In this document: piece by piece, positions 10,501 to 22,428 of the stretch
Layout of the letters: the number at the start of each line of letters is the position of its first letter
How positions within the stretch are numbered: the first letter of the stretch is position 1
Source: Argentina anserina
Taxonomy: Eukaryota > Streptophyta > Magnoliopsida > Rosales > Rosaceae
Direction: 5' to 3'
Length of the DNA: 64,000 nt
Assembly (NCBI RefSeq): GCF_933775445.1
Contig: NW_026089421.1
Coordinates: 62,001 to 126,000 of the forward strand
Translations under genes and position numbers: made by a program
Notes under the pieces: generated by a model
Database searches by the model: none
What the model saw: only the letters and a program-made list of their open reading frames with translations
What the model was told of the DNA's origin: nothing

Positions 10501-11317
10501 TTCTTTCAAACTGAGTATCTTTACATCGTTTGCGTATCTTTACTATTCCAATTGTGTATCTTTACATCGTTTGCGTATCTTTACTATTCCAATTGTGTAT
10601 CTTTTCATTTCTCGTTTGAGTATCTTTCTGTAAGGCTTCTGATGCGAGTTTCTATTGTATTTGAGAGTTTTGCAAGTGTGGGAGTGTGTTTCTTTCAAAC
10701 TGAGTATCTTTACATCGTTTGCGTATCTTTACTATTCCAATTGTGTATCTTTACATCGTTTGCGTATCTTTACTATTCCAATTGTGTATCTTTTCATTTC
10801 TCGTTTGAGTATCTTTCTGTAAGGCTTCTGATGCGAGTTTCTATTGTATTTGAGAGTTTTGCAAGTGTGGGAGTGTGTTTCTTTCAAACTGAGTATCTTT
10901 ACATCGTTTGCGTATCTTTACTATTCCAATTGTGTATCTTTACATTGTTTGCGTATCTTTACTATTCCAATTGTGTATCTTTTCATTTCTCGTTTGAGTA
11001 TCTTTCTGTAAGGCTTCGGATGCGAGTTTCTATTGTATTTGAGAGTTTTGCAAGTGTGGGACTGTGTTTCTTTCAAACTGAGTATCTTTACATCGTTTGC
11101 GTATCTTTACTATTCCAATTGTGTATCTTTTCATTTCTCGTTTGAGTATCTTTCTGTAAGGCTTTCTGATGCGAGTTTCTATTGTATTTGAGAATTTTGC
11201 AAGTGTGGGAGTGTGTTTCTTTCAAACTGAGTATCTTTACATCGTTTGCGTATCTTTACTATTCCAATTGTGTATCTTTTCATTTCTCGTTTGAGTATCT
11301 TTCTGTAAGGCTTTCTG
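7546..11317 (+). repeat. Derivatives of the 1,433-bp HOR
   Basis: 7546-8789 (1,244 bp) equals units 2-8 of the HOR. 8790-9884 (1,095 bp) holds units of 189, 189, 189, 149, 189 and 190 bp and includes tctaattatg and TTCGAA at 9302-9307. 9885-11317 is again exactly 1,433 bp with the HOR unit order, but its first unit is of the gagaatttt subtype. The C-to-leader variant cttcggatg, at the units starting 8492 and 11020, links the first and third segments. A TAA created by tttaaactga near 9031 recurs near 11601. Confidence 0.85.
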
Positions 11318-11547
11318 ATGCGAGTTTCTATTGAATTTGAGAGTTTTGCAAGTGTGGGAGTGTGTTTCTTTCAAACTGAGTATCTTTACATCGTTTGCGT
11401 ATCTTTACTATTCCAATTGTGTATCTTTACATCGTTTGCGTATCTTTACTATTCCAATTGTGTATCTTTACATCGTTTGCGTATCTTTACTATTCCAATT
11501 GTGTATCTTTTCATTTCTCGTTTGAGTATCTTTCTGTAAGGCTTCTG
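11318..11547 (+). repeat. First 230-bp unit (leader + 3xAB + A'C)
   Basis: This unit has three tandem AB copies and eight gtatcttt motifs, 41 bp more than the 189-bp class. Other 230-bp units start at 16439, 20320, 23714, 38632, 38862, 40398, 41195, 43530, 44327, 44557, 46323 and 46553. The unit at 41425 is 231 bp because of the extra T. No 230-bp unit occurs before 11.3 kb or after 46.8 kb. Confidence 0.95.
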
Positions 11548-12222
11548 ATGCGAGTTTCTACTGTATTTGAGAGTTTTGCAAGTGTGGGAGTGTGTTTCTT
11601 TTAAACTGAGTATCTTTACATCGTTTGCGTATCTTTACTATTCCAATTGTGTATCTTTACATCGTTTGCGTATCTTTACTATTCCAATTGTGTATCTTTT
11701 CATTTCTCGTTTGAGTATCTTTCTGTAAGGCTTCTGATGCGAGTTTCTATTGTATTTGAGAGTTTTGCAAGTGTGGCAGTGTGTTTCTTTCAAACTGAGT
11801 ATCTTTACATCGTTTGCGTATCTTTACTATTCCTATTGTGTATCTTTACATTGTTTGCGTATCTTTACTATTCCAATTGTGTATCTTTTCATTTCTCGTT
11901 TGAGTATCTTTCTGTAACGCTTCTGATGCGAGTTTCTATTGTATTTGAGAGTTTTGCAAGTGTGGGACTGTGTTTCTTTCAAACTGAGTATCTTTACATC
12001 GTTTGCGTATCTTTACTATTCCAATTGTGTATCTTTTCATTTCTCGTTTGAGTATCTTTCTGTAAGGCTTCTGATGCGAGTTTCTATTGTATTTGAGAGT
12101 TTTGCAAGTGTGGGAGTGTGTTTCTTTCAAACTGAGTATCTTTACATCGTTTGCGTATCTTTACTATTCCAATTGTGTATCTTTTCATTTCTCGTTTGAG
12201 TATCTTTCTGTAAGGCTTTCTG
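11318..12222 (+). repeat. Mixed junction block
   Basis: Units are 230, 189, 189, 148 and 149 bp, starting at 11318, 11548, 11737, 11926 and 12074. Private changes are ctactgtatt (unit 11548), gtggcag and cctattg (unit 11737), and gtaacg before 11926, which also occurs at 6119. No higher-order period is visible inside the block. Confidence 0.8.
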
Positions 12223-14477
12223 ATGCGAGTTTCTATTGAATTTGAGAGTTTTGCAAGTGTGGGAGTGTGTTTCTTTCAAACTGAGTATCTTTACATCGTT
12301 TGCGTATCTTTACTATTCCAATTGTGTATCTTTACATCGTTTGCGTATCTTTACTATTCCAATTGTGTATCTTTTCATTTCTCGTTTGAGTATCTTTCTG
12401 TAAGGCTTCTGATGCGAGTTTCTATTTTATTTGAGAGTTTTGCAAGTGTGGGAGTGTGTTTCTTTCAAACTGAGTATCTTTACATCGTTTGCGTATCTTT
12501 ACTATTCCAATTGTGTATCTTTACATCGTTTGCGTATCTTTACTATTCCAATTGTGTATCTTTTCATTTCTCGTTTGAGTATCTTTCTGTAAGGCTTCTG
12601 ATGCGAGTTTCTATTGTATTTGAGAGTTTTGCAAGTGTGGGAGTGTGTTTCTTTCAAACTGAGTATCTTTACATCGTTTGCGTATCTTTGCTATTCCAAT
12701 TGTGTATCTTTACATTGTTTGCGTATCTTTACTATTCCAATTGTGTATCTTTTCATTTCTCGTTTGAGTATCTTTCTGTAAGGCTTCTGATGCGAGTTTC
12801 TATTGTATTTGAGAGTATTGCAAGTGTGGGACTGTGTTTCTTTCAAACTGAGTATCTTTACATCGTTTGCGTATCTTTGCTATTCCAATTGTGTATCTTT
12901 ACATTGTTTGCGTATCTTTACTATTCCAATTGTGTATCTTTTCATTTCTCGTTTGAGTATCTTTCTGTAAGGCTTCTGATGCGAGTTTCTATTGTATTTG
13001 AGAGTATTGCAAGTGTGGGACTGTGTTTCTTTCAAACTGAGTATCTTTACATCGTTTGCGTATCTTTACTATTCCAATTGTGTATCTTTTCATTTCTCGT
13101 TTGAGTATCTTTCTGTAAGGCTTTCTGATGCGAGTTTCTATTGAATTTGAGAGTTTTGCTAGTGTGGGAGTGTGTTTCTTTCAAACTGAGTATCTTTACA
13201 TCGTTTGCGTATCTTTACTATTCCAATTGTGTATCTTTTCATTTCTCGTTTGAGTATCTTTCTGTAAGGCTTCTGATGCGAGTTTCTATTGTATTTGAGA
13301 GTTTTGCAAGTGTGGGAGTGTGTTTCTTTCAAACTGAGTATCTTTACATCGTTTGCGTATCTTTACTATTCCAATTGTGTATCTTTACATTGTTTGCGTA
13401 TCTTTACTATTCCAATTGTGTATCTTTTCATTTCTCGTTTGAGTATCTTTCTGTAAGGCTTCTGATGCGAGTTTCTATTGTATTTGAGAGTTTTGCAAGT
13501 GTGGGAGTGTGTTTCTTTCAAACTGAGTATCTTTACATCGTTTGCGTATCTTTGCTATTCCAATTGTGTATCTTTACATTGTTTGCGTATCTTTACTATT
13601 CCAATTGTGTATCTTTTCATTTCTCGTTTGAGTATCTTTCTGTAAGGCTTCTGATGCGAGTTTCTATTGTATTTGAGAGTATTGCAAGTGTGGGACTGTG
13701 TTTCTTTCAAACTGAGTATCTTTACATCGTTTGCGTATCTTTGCTATTCCAATTGTGTATCTTTACATTGTTTGCGTATCTTTACTATTCCAATTGTGTA
13801 TCTTTTCATTTCTCGTTTGAGTATCTTTCTGTAAGGCTTCTGATGCGAGTTTCTATTGTATTTGAGAGTATTGCAAGTGTGGGACTGTGTTTCTTTCAAA
13901 CTGAGTATCTTTACATCGTTTGCGTATCTTTACTATTCCAATTGTGTATCTTTTCATTTCTCGTTTGAGTATCTTTCTGTAAGGCTTTCTGATGCGAGTT
14001 TCTATTGAATTTGAGAGTTTTGCTAGTGTGGGAGTGTGTTTCTTTCAAACTGAGTATCTTTACATCGTTTGCGTATCTTTACTATTCCAATTGTGTATCT
14101 TTTCATTTCTCGTTTGAGTATCTTTCTGTAAGGCTTCTGATGCGAGTTTCTATTGTATTTGAGAGTTTTGCAAGTGTGGGAGTGTGTTTCTTTCAAACTG
14201 AGTATCTTTACATCGTTTGCGTATCTTTACTATTCCAATTGTGTATCTTTACATTGTTTGCGTATCTTTACTATTCCAATTGTGTATCTTTTCATTTCTC
14301 GTTTGAGTATCTTTCTGTAAGGCTTCTGATGCGAGTTTCTATTGTATTTGAGAGTATTGCAAGTGTGGGACTGTGTTTCTTTCAAACTGAGTATCTTTAC
14401 ATCGTTTGCGTATCTTTACTATTCCAATTGTGTATCTTTTCATTTCTCGTTTGAGTATCTTTCTGTAAGGCTTTCTG
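12223..14477 (+). repeat. 905/864/486-bp higher-order series
   Basis: Three consecutive related blocks are present. 12223-13127 (905 bp) has units of 189, 189, 189, 189 and 149 bp. 13128-13991 (864 bp) has 148, 189, 189, 189 and 149. 13992-14477 (486 bp) has 148, 189 and 149. All begin with a tattgaattt leader and end with a leader reading gagagtattg. The second and third share ttttgctagtg. Block 2 is 41 bp (one AB) shorter than block 1, and block 3 lacks two internal 189-bp units. tctttgctattcc (G for A) marks the expanded internal units. Confidence 0.87.
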
Positions 14478-15153
14478 ATGCGAGTTTCTATTGTATTTGA
14501 GAATTTTGCAAGTGTGGGAGTGTGTTTCTTTCAAACTGAGTATCTTTACATCGTTTGCGTATCTTTACTATTCCTATTGTGTATCTTTACATCGTTTGCG
14601 TATCTTTACTATTCCAATTGTGTATCTTTTCATTTCTCGTTTGAGTATCTTTCTGTAAGGCTTCTGATGCGAGTTTCTATTGTATTTGAGAGTTTTGCAA
14701 GTGTGGGAGTGTGTTTCTTTCAAACTGAGTATCTTTACATCGTTTGCGTATCTTTACTATTCCAATTATGTATCTTTACATCGTTTGCGTATCTTTACTA
14801 TTCCAATTGTGTATCTTTTCATTTCTCGTTTGAGTATCTTTCTGTAAGGCTTCTGATGCGAGTTTCTATTGTATTTGAGAGTTTTGCAAGTGTGGGAGTG
14901 TGTTTCTTTCAAACTGAGTATCTTTACATCGTTTGCGTATCTTTACTATTCCAATTGTGTATCTTTTCATTTCTCGTTTAAGTATCTTTCTGTAAGGCTT
15001 TCTGATGCGAGTTTCTATTGTATTTGAGAGTTTTGCAAGTGTGGGAGTGTGTTTCTTTCAAACTGAGTATCTTTACATCGTTTGCGTATCTTTACTATTC
15101 CAATTGTGTATCTTTTCATTTCACGTTTGAGTATCTTTCTGTAAGGCTTTCTG
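14478..15153 (+). repeat. Junction before the 3,394-bp HOR
   Basis: Units are 189, 189, 149 and 149 bp, at 14478, 14667, 14856 and 15005. The first is a gagaatttt leader unit with cctattg. The unit at 15005 follows an extra-T ending but carries neither tattgaattt nor gagaatttt. That otherwise rare combination continues into the next domain. tttcacg (A for T) first appears here. Confidence 0.82.
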
Positions 15154-18100
15154 ATGCGAGTTTCTATTGTATTTGAGAGTTTTGCAAGTGTGGGAGTGTG
15201 TTTCTTTCAAACTGAGTATCTTTACATCGTTTGCGTATCTTTACTATTCCAATTGTGTATCTTTACATCGTTTGCGTATCTTTACTATTCCAATTGTGTA
15301 TCTTTTCATTTCTCGTTTGAGTATCATTCTGTAAGGCTTCTGATGCGAGTTTCTATTGTATTTGAGAGTTTTGCAAGTGTGGGAGTGTGTTTCTTTCAAA
15401 CTGAGTATCTTTACATCGTTTGCGTATCTTTACTATTCTAATTGTGTATCTTTTCAGTTCACGTTTGAGTTATCTTTCTGTAAGGCTTCTGATGCGAGTT
15501 TCTATTGTATTTGAGAGTTTTGCAAGTGTGGGAGTGTGTTTCTTTCAAACTGAGTATCTTTACATCGTTTGCGTATCTTTACTATTCCAATTATGTATCT
15601 TTACATCGTTTGCGTATCATTACTATTCCAATTGTGTATCTTTTCATTTTTCGTTTGAGTATCTTTCTGTAAGGCTTTCTGATGCGAGTTTCTATTGAAT
15701 TTGAGAGTTTTGCAAGTGTGGGAGTGTGTTTCTTTCAAACTGAGTATCTTTACATCGTTTGCGTATCTTTACTATTCCAATTGTGTATCTTTACATCGTT
15801 TGCGTATCTTTACTATTCCAATTGTGTATCTTTTCATTTCTCGTTTGAGTATCTTTCTGTAAGGCTTCTGATGCGAGTTTCTATTGTATTTGAGAGTTTT
15901 GCAAGTGTGGGAGTGTGTTTCTTTCAAACTGAGTATCTTTACATCGTTTGCGTATCTTTACTATTCCAATTGTGTATCTTTACATCGTTTGCGTATCTTT
16001 ACTATTCCAATTGTGTATCTTTTCATTTCTCGTTTGAGTATCTTTCTGTAAGGCTTTCTGATGCGAGTTTCTATTGAATTTGAGAGTTTTGCTAGTGTGG
16101 GAGTGTGTTTCTTTCAAACTGAGTATCTTTACATCGTTTGCGTATCTTTACTATTCCAATTGTGTATCTTTACATCGTTTGCGTATCTTTACTATTCCAA
16201 TTGTGTATCTTTTCATTTCTCGTTTGAGTATCTTTCTGTAAGGCTTCTGATGCGAGTTTCTATTGTATTTGAGAGTTTTGCAAGTGTGGGAGTGTGTTTC
16301 TTTCAAACTGAGTATCTTTACATCGTTTGCGTATCTTTACTATTCCAATTGTGTATCTTTACATCGTTTGCGTATCTTTACTATTCCAATTGTGTATCTT
16401 TTCATTTCTCGTTTGAGTATCTTTCTGTAAGGCTTCTGATGCGAGTTTCTATTGTATTTGAGAGTTTTGCAAGTGTGGGAGTGTGTTTCTTTCAAACTGA
16501 GTATCTTTACATCGTTTGCGTATCTTTACTATTCCAATTGTGTATCTTTACATCGTTTGCGTATCTTTACTATTCCAATTGTGTATCTTTACATCGTTTG
16601 TGTATCTTTACTATTCCAATTGTGTATCTTTTCATTTCTCGTTTGAGTATCTTTCTGTAAGGCTTCTGATGCGAGTTTCTATTGTATTTGAGAGTTTTGC
16701 AAGTGTGGGAGTGTGTTTCTTTCAAACTGAGTATCTTTACATCGTTTGCGTATCTTTACTATTCCAATTGTGTATCTTTACATCGTTCGCGTATCTTTAC
16801 TATTCCAATTGTGTATCTTTTCATTTCTCGTTTGAGTATCATTCTGTAAGGCTTCTGATGCGAGTTTCTATTGTATTTGAGAGTTTTGCAAGTGTGGGAG
16901 TGTGTTTCTTTCAAACTGAGTATCTTTACATCGTTTGCGTATCTTTACTATTCTAATTGTGTATCTTTTCATTTCACGTTTGAGTATCTTTCTGTAAGGC
17001 TTCTGATGCGAGTTTCTATTGTATTTGAGAGTTTTGCAAGTGTGGGAGTGTGTTTCTTTCAAACTGAGTATCTTTACATCGTTTGCGTATCTTTACTATT
17101 CCAATTATGTATCTTTACATCGTTTGCGTATCATTACTATTCCAATTGTGTATCTTTTCATTTCTCGTTTGAGTATCTTTCTGTAAGGCTTTCTGATGCG
17201 AGTTTCTATTGAATTTGAGAGTTTTGCAAGTGTGGGAGTGTGTTTCTTTCAAACTGAGTATCTTTACATCGTTTGCGTATCTTTACTATTCCAATTGTGT
17301 ATCTTTACATCGTTTGCGTATCTTTACTATTCCAATTGTGTATCTTTTCATTTCTCGTTTGAGTATCTTTCTGTAAGGCTTCTGATGCGAGTTTCTATTG
17401 TATTTGAGAGTTTTGCAAGTGTGGGAGTGTGTTTCTTTCAAACTGAGTATCTTTACACCGTTTGCGTATCTTTACTATTCCAATTGTGTATCTTTACATC
17501 GTTTGCGTATCTTTACTATTCCAATTGTGTATCTTTTCATTTCTCGTTTGAGTATCTTTCTGTAAGGCTTCTGATGCGAGTTTCTATTGTATTTGAGAGT
17601 TTTGCAAGTGTGGGAGTGTGTTTCTTTCAAACTGAGTATCTTTACATCGTTTGCGTATCTTTACTATTCCAATTGTGTATCTTTACATTGTTTGCGTATC
17701 TTTACTATTCCAATTGTAAATCTTTTCATTTCTCGTTTGAGTATCTTTCTGTAAGGCTTCTGATGCGAGTTTCTATTGTATTTGAGAGTTTTGCAAGTGT
17801 GGGACTGTGTTTCTTTCAAACTGAGTATCTTTACATCGTTTGCGTATCTTTACTATTCCAATTGTGTATCTTTTCATTTCTCGTTTGAGTATCTTTCTGT
17901 AAGGCTTTCTGATGCGAGTTTCTATTGTATTTGAGAATTTTACAAGTGTGGGAGTGTGTTTCTTTCAAACTGAGTATCTTTACATCGTTTGCGTATCTTT
18001 ACTATTCCAATTGTGTATCTTTTCATTTCTCGTTTGAGTATCTTTCTGTAAGGCTTTCTGATGCGAGTTTCTATTGTATTTGAGAATTTTACAAGTGTGG

Positions 18101-18547
18101 GAGTGTGTTTCTTTCAAACTGAGTATCTTTACATCGTTTGCGTATCTTTACTATTCCAATTATGTATCTTTACATCGTTTGCGTATCTTTACTATTCCAA
18201 TTGTGTATCTTTTCATTTCTCGTTTGAGTATCTTTCTGTAAGGCTTCTGATGCGAGTTTCTATTGTATTTGAGAGTTTTGCAAGTGTGGGAGTGTGTTTC
18301 TTTCAAACTGAGTATCTTTACATCGTTTGCGTATCTTTACTATTCCAATTGTGTATCTTTTCATTTCTCGTTTGAGTATCTTTCTGTAAGGCTTTCTGAT
18401 GCGAGTTTCTATTGTATTTGAGAGTTTTGCAAGTGTGGGAGTGTGTTTCTTTCAAACTGAGTATCTTTACATCGTTTGCGTATCTTTACTATTCCAATTG
18501 TGTATCTTTTCATTTCACGTTTGAGTATCTTTCTGTAAGGCTTTCTG
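15154..18547 (+). repeat. 3,394-bp HOR, copy 1
   Basis: Nineteen units, starting at 15154, 15343, 15492, 15682, 15871, 16061, 16250, 16439 (230 bp), 16669, 16858, 17006, 17196, 17385, 17574, 17763, 17912, 18061, 18250 and 18399. Markers are gtatcattctg in unit 1, tttcagttcacg and gagttatct (one-base insert) in unit 2, gtatcattac in unit 3, ttttgctagtg in 16061, ttttgtgt-type A in 16439, ttgtaaatc in 17574, and tacaag leaders in 17912 and 18061. Confidence 0.9.
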
Positions 18548-19034
18548 ATGCGAGTTTCTATTGTATTTGAGAGTTTTGCAAGTGTGGGAGTGTGTTTCTT
18601 TCAAACTGAGTATCTTTACATCGTTTGCGTATCTTTACTATTCCAATTGTGTATCTTTACATCGTTCGCGTATCTTTACTATTCCAATTGTGTATCTTTT
18701 CATTTCTCGTTTGAGTATCATTCTGTAAGGCTTCTGATGCGAGTTTCTATTGTATTTGAGAGTTTTGCAAGTGTGGGAGTGTGTTTCTTTCAAACTGAGT
18801 ATCTTTACATCGTTTGCGTATCTTTACTATTCTAATTGTGTATCTTTTCAGTTCACGTTTGAGTTATCTTTCTGTAAGGCTTCTGATGCGAGTTTCTATT
18901 GTATTTGAGAGTTTTGCAAGTGTGGGAGTGTGTTTCTTTCAAACTGAGTATCTTTACATCGTTTGCGTATCTTTACTATTCCAATTGTGTATCTTTTCAT
19001 TTCACGTTTGAGTATCTTTCTGTAAGGCTTTCTG
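18548..19034 (+). repeat. 487-bp local duplication of HOR units
   Basis: Three units (189, 149 and 149 bp, at 18548, 18737 and 18886) repeat the opening of the 3,394-bp HOR. Its first two units, with gttcgcg, gtatcattctg, tttcagttcacg and gagttatct, occur here and again at 19035-19372. The distance from copy 1 to the next full copy is therefore 3,881 bp (3,394+487). Confidence 0.9.
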
Positions 19035-22000
19035 ATGCGAGTTTCTATTGTATTTGAGAGTTTTGCAAGTGTGGGAGTGTGTTTCTTTCAAACTGAGTAT
19101 CTTTACATCGTTTGCGTATCTTTACTATTCCAATTGTGTATCTTTACATCGTTCGCGTATCTTTACTATTCCAATTGTGTATCTTTTCATTTCTCGTTTG
19201 AGTATCATTCTGTAAGGCTTCTGATGCGAGTTTCTATTGTATTTGAGAGTTTTGCAAGTGTGGGAGTGTGTTTCTTTCAAACTGAGTATCTTTACATCGT
19301 TTGCGTATCTTTACTATTCTAATTGTGTATCTTTTCAGTTCACGTTTGAGTTATCTTTCTGTAAGGCTTCTGATGCGAGTTTCTATTGTATTTGAGAGTT
19401 TTGCAAGTGTGGGAGTGTGTTTCTTTCAAACTGAGTATCTTTACATCGTTTGCGTATCTTTACTATTCCAATTATGTATCTTTACATCGTTTGCGTATCA
19501 TTACTATTCCAATTGTGTATCTTTTCATTTTTCGTTTGAGTATCTTTCTGTAAGGCTTTCTGATGCGAGTTTCTATTGAATTTGAGAGTTTTGCAAGTGT
19601 GGGAGTGTGTTTCTTTCAAACTGAGTATCTTTACATCGTTTGCGTATCTTTACTATTCCAATTGTGTATCTTTACATCGTTTGCGTATCTTTACTATTCC
19701 AATTGTGTATCTTTTCATTTCTCGTTTGAGTATCTTTCTGTAAGGCTTCTGATGCGAGTTTCTATTGTATTTGAGAGTTTTGCAAGTGTGGGAGTGTGTT
19801 TCTTTCAAACTGAGTATCTTTACATCGTTTGCGTATCTTTACTATTCCAATTGTGTATCTTTACATCGTTTGCGTATCTTTACTATTCCAATTGTGTATC
19901 TTTTCATTTCTCGTTTGAGTATCTTTCTGTAAGGCTTTCTGATGCGAGTTTCTATTGAATTTGAGTGTTTTGCTAGTGTGGGAGTGTGTTTCTTTCAAAC
20001 TGAGTATCTTTACATCGTTTGCGTATCTTTACTATTCCAATTGTGTATCTTTACATCGTTTGCGTATCTTTACTATTCCAATTGTGTATCTTTTCATTTC
20101 TCGTTTGAGTATCTTTCTGTAAGGCTTCTGATGCGAGTTTCTATTGTATTTGAGAGTTTTGCAAGTGTGGGAGTGTGTTTCTTTCAAACTGAGTATCTTT
20201 ACATCGTTTGCGTATCTTTACTATTCCAATTGTGTATCTTTACATCGTTTGCGTATCTTTACTATTCCAATTGTGTATCTTTTCATTTCTCGTTTGAGTA
20301 TCTTTCTGTAAGGCTTCTGATGCGAGTTTCTATTGTATTTGAGAGTTTTGCAAGTGTGGGAGTGTGTTTCTTTCAAACTGAGTATCTTTACATCGTTTGC
20401 GTATCTTTACTATTCCAATTGTGTATCTTTACATCGTTTGCGTATCTTTACTATTCCAATTGTGTATCTTTACATCGTTTGTGTATCTTTACTATTCCAA
20501 TTGTGTATCTTTTCATTTCTCGTTTGAGTATCTTTCTGTAAGGCTTTTGATGCGAGTTTCTATTGTATTTGAGAGTTTTGCAAGTGTGGGAGTGTGTTTC
20601 TTTCAAACTGAGTATCTTTACATCGTTTGCGTATCTTTACTATTCCAATTGTGTATCTTTACATCGTTCGCGTATCTTTACTATTCCAATTGTGTATCTT
20701 TTCATTTCTCGTTTGAGTATCATTCTGTAAGGCTTCTGATGCGAGTTTCTATTGTATTTGAGAGTTTTGCAAGTGTGGGAGTGTGTTTCTTTCAAACTGA
20801 GTATCTTTACATCGTTTGCGTATCTTTACTATTCTAATTGTGTATCTTTTCATTTCACGTTTGAGTATCTTTCTGTAAGGCTTCTGATGCGAGTTTCTAT
20901 TGTATTTGAGAGTTTTGCAAGTGTGGGAGTGTGTTTCTTTCAAACTGAGTATCTTTACATCGTTTGCGTATCTTTACTATTCCAATTATGTATCTTTACA
21001 TCGTTTGCGTATCATTACTATTCCAATTGTGTATCTTTTCATTTCTCGTTTGAGTATCTTTCTGTAAGGCTTTCTGATGCGAGTTTCTATTGAATTTGAG
21101 AGTTTTGCAAGTGTGGGAGTGTGTTTCTTTCAAACTGAGTATCTTTACATCGTTTGCGTATCTTTACTATTCCAATTGTGTATCTTTACATCGTTTGCGT
21201 ATCTTTACTATTCCAATTGTGTATCTTTTCATTTCTCGTTTGAGTATCTTTCTGTAAGGCTTCTGATGCGAGTTTCTATTGTATTTGAGAGTTTTGCAAG
21301 TGTGGGAGTGTGTTTCTTTCAAACTGAGTATCTTTACATCGTTTGCGTATCTTTACTATTCCAATTGTGTATCTTTACATCGTTTGCGTATCTTTACTAT
21401 TCCAATTGTGTATCTTTTCATTTCTCGTTTGAGTATCTTTCTGTAAGGCTTCTGATGCGAGTTTCTATTGTATTTGAGAGTTTTGCAAGTGTGGGAGTGT
21501 GTTTCTTTCAAACTGAGTATCTTTACATCGTTTGCGTATCTTTACTATTCCAATTGTGTATCTTTACATTGTTTGCGTATCTTTACTATTCCAATTGTAA
21601 ATCTTTTCATTTCTCGTTTGAGTATCTTTCTGTAAGGCTTCTGATGCGAGTTTCTATTGTATTTGAGAGTTTTGCAAGTGTGGGACTGTGTTTCTTTCAA
21701 ACTGAGTATCTTTACATCGTTTGCGTATCTTTACTATTCCAATTGTGTATCTTTTCATTTCTCGTTTGAGTATCTTTCTGTAAGGCTTTCTGATGCGAGT
21801 TTCTATTGTATTTGAGAATTTTACAAGTGTGGGAGTGTGTTTCTTTCAAACTGAGTATCTTTACATCGTTTGCGTATCTTTACTATTCCAATTGTGTATC
21901 TTTTCATTTCTCGTTTGAGTATCTTTCTGTAAGGCTTTCTGATGCGAGTTTCTATTGTATTTGAGAATTTTACAAGTGTGGGAGTGTGTTTCTTTCAAAC

Positions 22001-22428
22001 TGAGTATCTTTACATCGTTTGCGTATCTTTACTATTCCAATTATGTATCTTTACATCGTTTGCGTATCTTTACTATTCCAATTGTGTATCTTTTCATTTC
22101 TCGTTTGAGTATCTTTCTGTAAGGCTTCTGATGCGAGTTTCTATTGTATTTGAGAGTTTTGCAAGTGTGGGAGTGTGTTTCTTTCAAACTGAGTATCTTT
22201 ACATCGTTTGCGTATCTTTACTATTCCAATTGTGTATCTTTTCATTTCTCGTTTGAGTATCTTTCTGTAAGGCTTTCTGATGCGAGTTTCTATTGTATTT
22301 GAGAGTTTTGCAAGTGTGGGAGTGTGTTTCTTTCAAACTGAGTATCTTTACATCGTTTGCGTATCTTTACTATTCCAATTGTGTATCTTTTCATTTCACG
22401 TTTGAGTATCTTTCTGTAAGGCTTTCTG
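19035..22428 (+). repeat. 3,394-bp HOR, copy 2
   Basis: This has the same unit order and markers as copy 1, with the same 230-bp unit (20320), ttgtaaatc (near 21598) and tacaag leaders (21793 and 21942). Private changes include gagtgttttgc in unit 19942 and cttttgatg before 20550. Confidence 0.9.

Noticed and set aside
11318..13127. Two adjacent 905-bp blocks (11318-12222 and 12223-13127) as one HOR
   Set aside because: The equal length is a coincidence of different unit orders (230,189,189,148,149 versus 189,189,189,189,149), and their diagnostic substitutions differ.
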